A DNA stretch of 64,000 nucleotides from Brugia malayi. Taxonomy: Eukaryota > Nematoda > Chromadorea > Rhabditida > Onchocercidae. Of this stretch, positions 51,701 through 63,908 are shown piece by piece (position 1 is the stretch's first letter; each line of letters starts with the position of its first letter). Under the pieces are notes generated by a model, which had not been told where the DNA came from, did not search any database, and saw nothing but the letters and a program-made list of their open reading frames with translations. The position numbers and the translations under genes were made by a program. Location of the stretch: NCBI RefSeq assembly GCF_000002995.4, contig NW_025062477.1:3630649-3694648 (forward strand), given 5' to 3'.

Positions 51701-54700
51701 TATTTATTTTTTAGTATACCTTTTTTTTTTTTTTTTTTTTTTTTTTGATTTTCAATTCAATTTAACTTCTTTTATTTTTATTTTTTTTCTTTGATTTAAC
51801 TTTTCATTTCATTTTTTTTTTTTTTTTAAATTCATTGTAAGTAATTCAATCCATTAAGTAATCGTTGTAAAGAATTTTTTTGCTAATTATCAAATTTCAG
51901 ACGAAGTGCCACGTACGAAATCAAAATCTCCAGCACCAGTACCGGGTATTTGGAATGGTCCTGATTATCATGAAATAAATATTAGTCATAACAAACGACT
52001 TCAACGGTTTACTTCTATTTCTTTATTAAATTATCAAAATTTAATTAATTAATTTTTTTTTTTGTAAACATTACACTAATCATTTTACTAAATTATTTAA
52101 AATTTTTTTATACAAAAATATTGAAAAAGAAAAATAAAATAATAAAGTTTTTTGTACAAAACTAAAAAATAATTAAAGTTAAAAAATTTTCAGTAATGAA
52201 ACATACAGTAATGAGAATGTCTTTGGTATTATTACCAAAAAATGTATATCATATAAAGAAGTACCAGCAGTGACCATTCGTACAACTAAACAAAAATCTC
52301 GTCAACCAGTCGAGATTACACTAAATTATGCATTTCAACCTCTAATTGTAAACAACGAAAAAATTTTTTTCAATCAAAAATATTTCAGGTAAATTTTATT
52401 ATTAGCAGCATATTAAATTATCAAATTTATTATCAAAGAAAAAAAAAAGAAAGTCTCTTTTTTTTGCATAAGAATTAATCTTGAAATGTTTAAAATATTA
52501 TTAATTCAAATATATTTTTTAGTTGGTGCAAGAACAAAAGAACTAAAAACTTTTGAAATTTTTTTCAAAATTTATTTTAAAACTTCAATCGAAATAAAAA
52601 TTTTTTTTTTTTTGAGATTATAATTTAGGATTATCAAAATTGACAAAAAATTGTTAGCAATAATCAATGCTGCAATTAATGTTGATACAATGTTTACATC
52701 TCGAACACAATCAATGCAAGAAGGCACATTTGATATCATTAAAATGAAAAGGTAAAACTTAGCCGTAATGATAACTAAACTTTAAATGATAACACTAGTG
52801 ATAACTCTGTTACTTGTTACGAGACTTTATCACTTAACTTTCAGGAAATATAAGCCATATTTAGTAACAGTAAAAGAGCCTAGTATGCGAGTTACTACTA
52901 TTCATGAATCAATTTTTAAACGATCGGATGAACAGAATTCATGTCGAGCTCAGGTGAGAAGCTGTAATTGTTTAAATGTGTAAGCCACTGATAAGATTAA
53001 TCATTTTCATAGGTAATAATTTCCCTCTCTCTCTCTCTCCTTCTTTTTCTTCTAGTCCATGACTATCAATAAATGAATTAATCAATTTATTTAAATTTAA
53101 AGAATGAAATTAACTTGTGAGAAAATATTAGACAACATTTAAGCGTTTTATCACTTATCACTATCACCAATTGAATGATATGTTTTAGTCTTATCATTCT
53201 ATATTCAGGTAACAGTTCTTACTTCACCTGTTACCGATGTGAACTTTAGTCGATGTTTGAAATATGTTCAAATTACATATCCTAAACGTTTTCCTAGGTA
53301 GGTTATTTTATTAACACTTTCAGGTGATATAACTTTACTAACCAAATGTTATAGATTTTATTCTTTCCTTCTTTTTTTTTTTTTATTTTTATAATAATTA
53401 ATCAAAAACATTTGTGTAAATAAATGTTTATTCAAATTTAAAAAAAAAATTAAAATATCTGTATGAAAATTATAATTAATTTTAATACTATAAATAAAAA
53501 GTGATATTTCACATTCAAAGTTAATATCACTGATTAATTTAGGTCTATAAAAAATGTCCCTCAACAAGCATACATTGTTGAAGAGAATAATATGGTAAAT
53601 TCTATTTATTATTTGCAATGAATAACACATCAAATATTCCTTATTACTAATATTTTTATCAATTTTGTCAACTGTTTTCACATTTTATAAAAATTCAATT
53701 CGAAATTTGAACAATGATTGAATTATATTTACTTGAGAAGAAGAATAAAACATAATCAATTCCCAATCAAATAAATAAAGAAATAATTTTGAGAATAAAA
53801 AATCTGATTTTTTTTTTATTCTTCCTCAAAAGTTATCAGTTTATAGGGACAAAAGGTCAAGAACGAAGTCAACTGCGCATCTGATCAATTGCTTCCTTTG
53901 AAATTTGATACTGACGAGGTCTCATCTATTCATTTCATTTATATATTTGCTTCACATTTTACAGAAATTAATATTTCGCTAAGAAACTAATGATATGATC
54001 AATGATTGCAAAAGGTTAAAGGTTATATCACATTTATTTGTTTACTGTAGGCATTGTCAGAAAACGATGAGCTAATATTTTCCGATCGTTCCAAACTTGG
54101 AAAATACGTGAAATATAAGCACGGGAAAGTAAAACGTATGCGCAGTGAGCCAGCGGAATTTAATGATCGAGAATCATCATATTCGATGGCGGCTTCTGAA
54201 CTAATGCGCGCTTGCGCTGGTGAGCTTTTAGAATTTATATGAAATATTCATTTCATTTTAAAAAAATTTAATAATAATTCGCAGGAAAAATATATTGCAA
54301 TGTAAGTATTTCAAATTTTATTTTAATTTTGAAAAAAAGAAATTGTATAATAAGAAAAGTTTATCAATTGATCATTTTAATAAGGTTAAATTATAATAAT
54401 ATAAACGATATACAATGTAATTTAATACCAAAGAATTGGCGTAACTTAGCGTATTATTTATTACTGTAAAAATAACGTAATATTTCACGTCATTGTATTG
54501 TTTGTATTTATTATCGTAGAATTAACAAATTTTTTTTTTTGCACAATAATACTAAAAGTTTTATTGTAAATAATTAAATAATTATATTATATCAATAAAG
54601 TATTTACTTATACTTAACTTAGTTCGAATATTGGAACCAACTCGTCAAGTACCATATATCACAGCACCAAGTCGTTCACGTCTTGGTAGTGTCGAAATGG

Positions 54701-57700
54701 AGACAATTTCAAGTCCAATACGAATGCATGGAGAAAAGTTATTGGCTAAAAATCATCGTAAACTGAAGAATTCATCAATTGAAAGGTATTAATTAATTCA
54801 ATTCAATTCAATTTAATTGCTTGATTCTGCATCTATGAGTCTTATAAAAAGTTTACTTACTTTTAAATTTAGAATTATGATAAATTTGGCCTAGCAATTC
54901 AAAGGATGCAAAAATGGCGCAATTTTAGATCAGAACGATCAATGTCGTTAACAAAGCCATCGTTTGAATTTGATATGCCATTATCACCATTTGAGCAAAC
55001 TCTTCAAAATCAAGCATTTCAACTTCGTCGAATATCCACTATCTGTGATAATGATAATGATAATGATGGTGATGATGATGATAATATTCCAGTTATACAG
55101 GTTTTATTTAATTTAATCATTATTAAAATAATGAATGCAATTTAGAATGTATTATTGAAAATGAAATACAGGTTTTATAATTTAATTATTACTAAAATAA
55201 TGAATACGAATTGATAGGATTACAATTCAGGATGTATACTGGAAATGAAATATCAGGAAAACGAATTTGTATCAGCTAGTTCAGGCAATAAATTAAAATA
55301 GTGAAGTGAAAATGAACAACAATTATGTTTCTCTTTCTATTGGTATACCTGATTAAGCTGAATATTTACAACAACTGATCAAAGCTTTCTCATCTATTTT
55401 AGCATTAGTATATCAGCGCTCTTAGCATCAGTATATTAGCGCTCTTAGCATTAGTATATTAGCGCTCTTCTGCAACATTTCGCAATATTTCGTTGAAAGT
55501 TAGCTAAAGTTAACTAGCTAACTGCTTGCTACAGGCTAATTTCTCGAGCTTCTTTAACACTTTTATTGTGTGAGATCAGACAGAACTTAGATACTTTATC
55601 ACTAACTCTGATAAGATATCAATTCGTTCAACTGTCTTTGAGAGCATTTTTACACTTTGTACTAAAACAAATCAATCCTCTCTGTTTATTAGTCTTTCTT
55701 ACACCATTCGTTTTTCTTTTTTTTTTTTTTCAAAAAATTTTCTCTTTCCTTCATATTTATCTCTTTTTTTTTTGCATCATTTCTTTTCATTAGTTTGGAT
55801 GATTTTACTGCTACTTTTCTCATACTTTTATGATTCATCTTTTAATAATCAAATATCTTTTTCTCTTTTAAAAAGAATAAAATAATTTTCATTTGAAATG
55901 TAGTAATATTGATATAAATAAATTAAGATTGTTTATATATATATATATATAGTTTAGCTATAATCTATGATATCTTAGAGGTAATCTGATCAATGATATG
56001 TTATTTTATCAATAACAAGTTTGAAAAAAAAAAAAAGCGATTATCATTTCAATGAAATAAATTTTAACAGACTTTATATTTGCTAATTGATATTGTTCAT
56101 TTTTATTAATTAGTTAGTTAATCTAATCTTACACTTCATTTTTTTTTTTTTTCTTAGATTTAACTTCTAGGAGCTGATAAGAGATAAGCCAAGAAATCTA
56201 TTAAAAATTTGATGTTGTAAAATTTAAAGAAAAATTGATTAATCTATTTGAGAAATTTTATCAGCATATAATACTTCCTCTCCTTCTTCTTCTTCTTCTT
56301 CTTCATGCTCTCACGTGAATTTGTGTAACAAAAAAAAAAAAAATAAATAAATAAATAAATAAATAAGACAAAAATTATATTTTTAATGAGAAAATTCTTA
56401 ATTGATTTGTTAAAACAAACAAACAAATTGAGAATAGTTTTTTTGATTGCTTGCATAGTTGTTGACATTTTTGCATTGAATTAAATTAAATTTGAGACAA
56501 ATAATTTGATAAAATCAAGTTTGATATTTAAAACAGGAATCTGATATTTCAATTATTTTAACATCATTTTAATTTTCTTCCCCTTTTCATTTATTTTATT
56601 TTATTTTATTTAGTCTTATTCATTTTATCTAAATATATTTAATATTATTATCTAAATTAACTTATCTTTTCCCTTTTCAATTTTTTCATTCCTTTTTGTC
56701 ATATTAGAAATTTTTTTTAAATGCTAAAACTTTTTTCATTCCTTTTCGTATATCAATCTTTTCCGTTATAAATTATAATTTTTTATTATTTTCAATTAAA
56801 AACTTTTTTCAAACAATTTCTCTTTTCTTCCTTCCTTCTATTATTCTTATGCATAGCTAAAACTTTTTTGATTCTAACAAAACTATTTATTCCTTTTTAA
56901 GTTTTTAAGTCTTCCAAAATTGTTTTTTTTTTTAAGTAATACATATATTTACAAGTGAAAGTTGAAATCTAAATAAATGTTTAAATTATCAAAATTACAT
57001 TTGTTAAAGTGACATTAGTTGATCAAAATAATTGACATATTATCATTTTAATGGCAATATTTATTGCAAGAATTTGTGTAATTAAAATGTAAATAAAATT
57101 ACATAATGAATTTGAATATATCTAACAGTTGTTTACTTATAGAATTCATCAACAGTTGATAAAACGATGCAACTTCCAGTTTATGATCATAGCAGATATC
57201 CATCTGTTGAAGGTTTGATTAAATAATTCATTAATGATAAAGAATTGATGATTTCATATTCAAATTTGTTATCCGTTAATTTTCTTTCATATAATTTTCT
57301 CAAACAACTGCTTTCTATAATAATTATATTTAAATTACACTTCGAGAATAAGCATCTAATAAAATAATTTGCATAAAAATTTTTGATTAAAATTTATTAT
57401 TATTTAGCAGCAAAAAATGTATTTAGCGGATAAAAAATTGTTAATTACTGATAATTATGTTTAATTTCCTGATGACATTTAGAAATTTTTGAAAGATAAT
57501 ATTTGCTTGAGAATTGGTGTAATTAAGTAATACAAGTATAAGTTGTATAGAATATGATTTATTTGGAAAAAGCAAATTTTGATAAGTTTAGCTTATCACT
57601 TATCAGTAGTTGTAGGTTCATCTTTAACGTCAAATTTCACAGCTGCGGTAGCAGCAGCTGCGCAACCACGGCATGAACGTTACGCAGCGCATATACCGGT

Positions 57701-60700
57701 TACCCGCATCGACGGAAGTGGTCGTCAGTCAACAACTAGCATCGATTCACACAATAGGTTGGTTGACAAAATAAGGTAAATATATATATATATATATATA
57801 TATAGAAGGGAAGGGATGGGAATGTTTACAGAACTGAATCGATGATGATTAAACCAGAAGTTAGCAATAATTTGTTGAAAAAAAAAAAATTGGTACAGGT
57901 GATAATTGATAGAAATTAAGAATTAATTTGAATTAAAATCATCAATTGATAAGATCATCTGGGAGTAAAATAAATTCAGGTAAATTCATTTTATAGCATT
58001 TGTAGCAAATTAATTAATGGTAATAAATAATTTAAGGTTTTGATAGAGTAAAAATAACGAATTTGTGGTTTATTATAATTATAATTATCAGATATAGCAT
58101 TTATTTTTTTCAAATTTCTATTTGTTATTGAAAAAGAAAGTGTAAAGTTTTTTTGTATGTAATTAAAAATTTACTTTACCATCATTCATATTTAGACTTT
58201 ACTTTACTTTACTTTTAAATTTCATTAATTATCGATTATTTCTTTTTTTTTCTAGTTTTATATAATGATGATGATATTGTTACAATTATCATTTGTGTAA
58301 ATAATAATTGAGAATAGAAATGATTGCGAGCGCAAATGCTAAATTACTAATCCTAACTGTTATTGAGGCGGAGTTTTCATTTCCTACTAGCACATTTCTT
58401 CCTTACAAATTTTATCTTCCATCTATTTCATTTCATTTCAATTCATTTCATTTCATTTCATTTCATTTCAATTCATTTCATTTCATTTCATTTCATTTCA
58501 ATTCATTTCATTTCATTTCATTTCATTTCATTTCATTTCACTTCAATTCATTTCAATTCATTTCATTTCATTTCATTTCATTTCAATTCATTTCATTTCA
58601 TTTCATTTCATTTCATTTCACTTCAATTCATTTCAATTCATTTCATTTCATTTCATTTCAATTCATTTCAATTCATTTCATTTCATTTCATTTCATTTCA
58701 CTTCAATTCATTTCAATTCATTTAACTATCTATCATTAATTATTTCTTAATTCAATTTTTTTCGTTTGATGCCTACAATTTTGTATTGAAAATGAAAACA
58801 AAAATGAAAAGAAAAGAAAGAAAATAATCAGTTTAGAAGTTTTTTTTTTTTTTTTTCAGTTCTTTTTAATTCTTATTAAAATAAAAGAATGAAAATGCGT
58901 TTTTAATTATTACAGGAAATTATTTAATTTTAACTCTGTGAAAAATAATCATTTAGGTAATGAGCTTATTAATGAAGTATTTCATGGCATACTTTAAAAA
59001 GATTGGGCTTTTTATCATTCAAATTATTTTTTTATCATTTTTTATCATTTTTTATCATTCATTTTATCATTATTACATTTATTTAAAAAAAAATTAATTT
59101 TCAATAATCGATTCAAAAAAAAAAAAAAAAACGTTTAATAATGATAATATTCTATGCAATTTATCTTTAATTATTGCAATATTTGTAATTATGGGTAAAC
59201 AGGAAATTCTTCTTCCTTTATTACACACATCACTTTATCATTATTAAGCTGTATTACCATTATTACTATTATTATTATTACGATTATTAATTGTTATTAT
59301 TATTATTATCGTTACATCGCCATTATCTTCTTCGTTAATTCCTTCAGGGCATTCCCTGAACAGATAGCATTGTTTTGCAATTTAATTTATTAATTTAACA
59401 GAAAAATGGAAGTATATTCTAAGCGATAATATTTCACTTTTTAACATACATATAAATAAATAATAAATATTTAAAAAATAAACAAAATATGAAGTAATTT
59501 AATAAAGTGAAAAATATTTCAATAAGATAAGAGAATGGCTTGTTGCAGTGGTGTAATTGGATCAGAGATAGCTAATAATCTGCAATTGGATCAGATGATC
59601 GATCAAACTCGATACAGGCATCATCATCAGCATAGGAATAAATTTAAAGAAGCTATTGATTATTTGGATCAAATATTTGAAGATCTTAAAAGAGAGGGTG
59701 ATCAGGTAATATAATATAATATAATATATTCTTTGATCAATAACTATTATTGTTTATTGTTTATTTATTTTTTTTTTGGTAACAAATTTAAAAATTATTG
59801 TAGATAGATAACACGCAGCAATCACGTGGAATAGCAATAAATAAAGAAATTTCAAAAAATAGTACAAATTTTGTGAACGTAACTGCACCAACAGTTAAAC
59901 TAAAACAATGCAATGGGTAAGCATTCTTTTATTAACAAAAAAAAAAAAAAAAAATTTTGATTAATTATTCAAATAAATCTTATATGATTGAAATATTAAT
60001 TAAAATATTGATTTTTTGAAATGAAAAAAAGAGTAGCAAATTATGGAAAAGTGTCACATCGGATATATTTTAAGTTTGATAATTGCAGCATTCAGAGGGT
60101 TTATATGAAAAAAAAAAAAAAAAATTCGAAATGAATATCATAAATAATTAACTGTATATTATTTCAATTTAAGTATTTTTATGATGATGGAGCAAAATTT
60201 AATAAAATTCATACGTATTTACATTCTATGATAGATTATATTATGCTAATATTTAAATCAGAAAGTTGTACCATTTGATTGATTATTTCACTCTCTCTCC
60301 TCTCTCTCCCTCTCTCTCTCTGTTGTTAATTTTTCATAATAATTTCATTGTGTATAAAAAAAAAAATGTTATTTCTTCCTGAATGTCAATCAAAAAAATA
60401 AAAATAAAATAAAATAAAAATATGTACAAAGGTATAAATTTATTTATATAAATTATTGTTAAAACTACAAAATATGATTACAATGGTTAAGAAAATGTGA
60501 AAGAAAATGATAAAAATTAAATTTCATCCCCAATTTAAATTAAATTTCAGTCAATTTCAAAATATACAGTTTAAATTATTATTTCAGTAATATTAAGCCA
60601 ACGATGAATAATGTTGTTAGCTTGGAAGAGCGAAATTTACGACAAATACCTGTCGCAACTACCAATAGACATTCGTTGTATGCATCAAAGCCAAGAGTAA

Positions 60701-61126
60701 GCTTAAAATATTTTATTAATTTTGAGCAATTAAAAGTTAAAAATTTATAATAAAGTGCAAAATGAAATGAATGAATTTAATTTTTTGATGCTATAAATTA
60801 AAAAAAATTAAAAAGATAGTTAAATCTTGTAAAATGTTTTTTTCCTTTTTTTTTTTTTTTTACAATTTTTTTTTTTGAATGAATAAAATAATTTAATTAA
60901 GATTTTCGAGAAGCATTGCTTGCAAGAAAAAGCTGCATCATTCGAGCAACCATTAACAGGTGACATTGAAATTTCGGAGACAGTTGTAATACCATCACAG
61001 AATCGTAAACTTAAAGGTGAAAGGATGGATTTTACCAGACGATGGCTTACTGGTGATATCAAATCATGGATTGCTGTTCAACCAAAACCAGATTTAATTC
61101 TTGATGGTGTTGAAGAAGTTTGTTAA
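40661..61126 (+). CDS. Very large unrecognised multi-exon gene, Ser/Asn/Arg-rich scaffold-like protein
   Basis: Exons: 40661-40785, 41175-41339, 41978-42096, 42690-42776, 43047-43185, 43267-43507, 43673-43836, 44053-44124, 44290-44441, 44568-44702, 44778-44851, 45198-45271, 45577-45644, 46413-46547, 47197-47360, 48921-49080, 51901-52006, 52194-52388, 52629-52751, 52845-52953, 53209-53297, 53543-53594, 53847-53918, 54051-54219, 54623-54785, 54873-55100, 57143-57212, 57616-57775, 59549-59705, 59804-59916, 60588-60696, 60902-61126. This gives about 1,400 aa. The ATG follows TTATCAG by seven bases (trans-splice-like). Every junction agrees in phase except 54785/54873. The protein is basic and mostly low complexity, with no signal peptide or membrane segment. 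Distinct stretches are RMADAARLRIVHGDEIGGAV, AIDYLDQIFEDLKREGDQ and RRWLTGDIKSWIAVQPKPD. I do not recognise the family. A cytoskeletal or signalling scaffold is a guess. Confidence 0.62.
40853..40902 (+). CDS. Possible alternative terminal (or poison) exon of the giant gene
   Basis: It follows a CTTTTTTTAG acceptor. Joined to an alternative donor at 40778|40779 it reads VKNGLTLKRANSISI-stop, giving a 55-aa short form. Joined to the main donor at 40785 it also stops. Either way it would end translation early. The Ser/Arg-rich peptide resembles the composition of the parent gene. Evidence is the acceptor and frame only. Confidence 0.3.
42418..42680. repeat. 33-bp tandem repeat, 8 nearly identical copies
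   Basis: Units start GCTTATAAGATTATCAGATT at 42418, 42451, 42484, 42517, 42550, 42583, 42616 and 42649. Each contains a TTATCA/TGATAA pair. The array sits in the third intron of the giant gene and stops 10 bases before the next exon. All frames contain stops, so it is non-coding. Near identity suggests recent expansion. Confidence 0.95.
46942..47219 (+). repeat. 57-bp tandem repeat that includes a 3' splice site and exon start, 5 copies
   Basis: Copies start at 46942, 46999, 47056, 47113 (shortened by 7 bp) and 47163. Each has ATAACCTAATGGTACC or a variant, then GAAATTATTTAG, then GTAATAAATGTACGGAATGT. The last copy is the real acceptor and the first 23 bases of the exon at 47197. Intact AG acceptors are at 47031-47032, 47088-47089, 47138-47139 and 47195-47196; the first copy has GG instead. 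Upstream acceptors run into an in-frame TAA after about 10 codons. Confidence 0.9.
47560..47639. repeat. TTGAA pentanucleotide microsatellite
   Basis: About 15 units of AATTG/TTGAA with two TGAAC variants, in an intron of the giant gene. Confidence 0.9.
48350..48900. repeat. Irregular tandem array ending next to an Asp/Asn-rich exon
   Basis: Six copies of a unit built from CTTCCTTTTTTATATATGTA, ATCGTATTATAATTATTATG and ATTGTGATTATGATTATGAT begin near 48351, 48434, 48507, 48590, 48722 and 48829. Spacing varies through T-tract and GATTAT expansions. The array occupies the intron end before the exon at 48921. Confidence 0.85.
55399..55467. repeat. 23-bp tandem repeat, 3 copies
   Basis: Unit TTAGCATTAGTATATTAGCG plus CTC, with single-base differences between copies. 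It is in the intron after the exon ending at 55100. Confidence 0.85.
57783..57804. repeat. TA dinucleotide run
   Basis: About 11 TA units directly after the donor of the exon ending at 57775. Confidence 0.85.
58424..58721. repeat. TTTCA/TTCAA pentanucleotide microsatellite, about 300 bp
   Basis: Roughly 60 pentamers, mostly TTTCA, with ATTCA and CTTCA variants arranged in higher-order blocks. It lies in the long intron 57776-59548 of the giant gene. Open frames through it give His/Phe/Ser repeats only. Confidence 0.93.
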
Positions 61127-62279
61127 AAATTTTGTTTCTTAAAATTTTTTTTTTCTAATTATAACAAATTCTGTCTTAGTAATTTTAATAATTTAAGTAA
61201 TATATTCGTTTTTGATAGACATTTCACACAATTCATACCATATTAAATTGTATAATATTACTTTAACTTTTCACTTGCTTAATTAAAAATTTGTAACATA
61301 AATTGTGAAAAATATTTAAGTTAAGATCAACTTATCAATCTTTCCATAAACTTTTCCGGAAATCACTTCTACAATAGTTATACTTACCTATAAAAATTAA
61401 ATTAAGAAACGTGTGATCTTTTCAGTTCAGATGACAAAAAAATATTAATAATAATTTACTATGAAAAAAATAACTCAATACCTATTTTTTAGTGTAATAA
61501 ATAGAATAAGAAAAAAAATATATTTTGATCTATTTCGGATAGTAAATAAATCAAGAACTAGTTACTTTTTGAACTTTTTCAAAAAATTTGGCAAAAAAAT
61601 TTTTACATCTATTTTCTACTATCACAACCTGATAAGATCAGTTTTATCTTCCGGATTATTGTATGATAATGTTCTTTGGATCATAAAATTATTGAAATCA
61701 AAAATTATTTTTTGAAATGCTACTAATACTAGGTCTAATAATTATTTTTAATAAAAATTATCTTGAATAAAAAAAAAAATTGTATAATTATTTCTGCTAT
61801 AACTATAATTAACTGTGAACTAAACCTGCAAAAATAATTTCTTCTTCATTTTGAAACTTTAAAGCAAAAAAAATAAAATAAATAAATCTGAATTCTGTTA
61901 TTGTTTTAGTGATACTTTTATTTTTCCTGGATTAGAATTATCTAAATATTGTAACATTTTTGTGTAAGACTAAGCTAAAGACTAAAAATTTTTATTTTAA
62001 AATAAAAAGTTAGCTATTGTTACCTCGAAAGAAATCAGACTAAAAAATAAATCATAATTATCCTAAAAAAAAAAAAAGACCGGAAGTTAAAAACATGTCA
62101 CTTTTCATCATTTCTACATTTAAGTTAAATTTAAAATTTATTTGTAATTTGATCAAATTATCATGGTTTATTGATTGTAATTAAAATTTGTAGTAGAAAT
62201 TTTTTATTAAAAACAAAAATTTAACTAACATAAAATAATAGGAGTGAGCAATTGATGGTATATGATAATACTTTAATAG
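61127..62279. other. 3' UTR or long intron of the giant gene
   Basis: No exon is supported here. It is either a 3' UTR followed by the next gene, or an intron if the exon at 62280 belongs to a longer isoform. Confidence 0.45.
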
Positions 62280-63908
62280 TGATTATTTTGATAGCAGTGA
62301 TTATTTGAGTGATTATTTTGATAGCAGTAATTATTTAAGTGATTGTCTTAATAGCGATGATTATTTGAATGATTATTTTGATAGCGGTGATTATTTGAGT
62401 GATTATTTTGATAGCGATGATTATTTTGAGGAACCTGATATTGATGAACGATCGTTAGGTAGTTGTTCGGCTGAAGTGGCAGCAATTAATTCAGTAGTTC
62501 GGAAAAAGAAAAAAATTCGAGATGTACCAGATCTTATTCAAAATGTTGGATCAACCAAAGGTAAATATGTAAGGTAGGAATTATTATAATTTAAATTATT
62601 TTTTTTTTTTTAAATTTAAAAGTTATTAATGAAATTTGTTGAATATTCTCATCTAATGTTTCATCAATCATTTCAATAATCTTCATCATTTTATTCCTTT
62701 TTTTTTTTCTTAATTTTTTTATTAAATCTTTTTTTTATTAATTTTTATTTTTTTATTAACTTTATTAATTTTAATTAATTTTTTTTTTTACAGATATTCA
62801 AAAGCTCATCAAAATGATCCTTTAACATATAAAAATAGCGATAGCCAATATTTTCAACAAATAAATCCAATTAAACCGTTACCAGTAAAAGCTCAAGTTG
62901 CATACAATTTTCCAACCGGAAGTATTGGCAGTCTAAATAATTTCAACAGTTTTTCTCAATCATTTCATGATAGTAACATTTGGTTCGTATTATTTTAGTA
63001 CATTTCAAGTTTAACTCTTTATTAAAAAATAGAAGACTAAATTTAAAAAATTATTGATTAATTTAAATAGAATAAGAAGCATTCACCAACATATTAATAT
63101 TTGATATTATTTTAGGACAAGTAATTGTGATTTAAATAGTAATCAAATTCCGATACAAAGAATTCCATCACATAGACGGATATCAGATCAGAAACATTAT
63201 GATTCTAGTGCAGTATCATGGCGATCTACATCACAGGTAATTTTCATTTTATCTTTTTGTTTACTTATTTGATACTATTTACCTTGCTCTTTTTTACAAT
63301 TCATATATTTGTTTAATTAATTATATTAATTAATGAGGAAAAAAAAGAGTAAATAAATTTTAGGATCCATTGAGTAGTGCAAAATCGGAAGAAATTCAAC
63401 TTTGCGCACGAAAAACAGGCGCATTTACTCCACTACAACCACCTAGCATTGTAATGATGCGTGGTTCAGTGGCCAGTTTACCGGATTCATCGAAATCACT
63501 TCATAATACAGATCCGGTTGTAACGATCGATGCATTAGTTGCAGAATTGGAATTGAATACGGATCAGGTAGGATCTTCTTTCCTTCCTTGTTAGCTTTAT
63601 TTTTCGTAAAAGAGTTTTATGAATTAATTGTAAATTTAAGTATTACTATCAATGATCATTATTCGAAATATTATTATTATTATATTTATTAAGTTATATT
63701 TTTAAAAAATTTTTAATCAATTCTTAATTTTTTTTTTTTTTTTTATTATTGGAATATCATTTTAGACGTCAGTAGCTAGCAAACGACGTTCGTTTCCCAC
63801 CGGAAATGAATATTTTGTACGTCATACTAATAATAGTTACGTGAAACCGATGATCAGTAATCGACAAATGGAACAGAGCAGTAGTAATCAATTATTTGCT
63901 AAAACAAA
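62280..63908 (+). CDS. Further exons of the giant gene or of a second, similar gene; partial at right edge
   Basis: Exons 62280-62573, 62794-62982, 63116-63236, 63364-63567 and 63766-63908 are phase-consistent and give about 317 aa. A donor at 63908|63909 shows that the gene runs past the window. The first exon encodes imperfect 10-residue repeats of SDYFDSxDYL type from a roughly 30-bp tandem DNA repeat, then an acidic-to-basic switch (SVVRKKKKIRDVPDLIQ). Later exons are Ser/Asn/Gln-rich, with VVTIDALVAELELNTDQ as the most structured segment. Composition matches the 40661-61126 gene. The first exon has no in-frame ATG and needs a donor with two spare bases; the last exon of the preceding model (60902-61126) offers none, but the exon ending at 59916 does. 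No family was recognised. Confidence 0.6.

Noticed and set aside
58308..58739. Overlapping ORFs rich in His, Phe and Ser
   Set aside because: They are produced by the TTTCA pentamer repeat in an intron.
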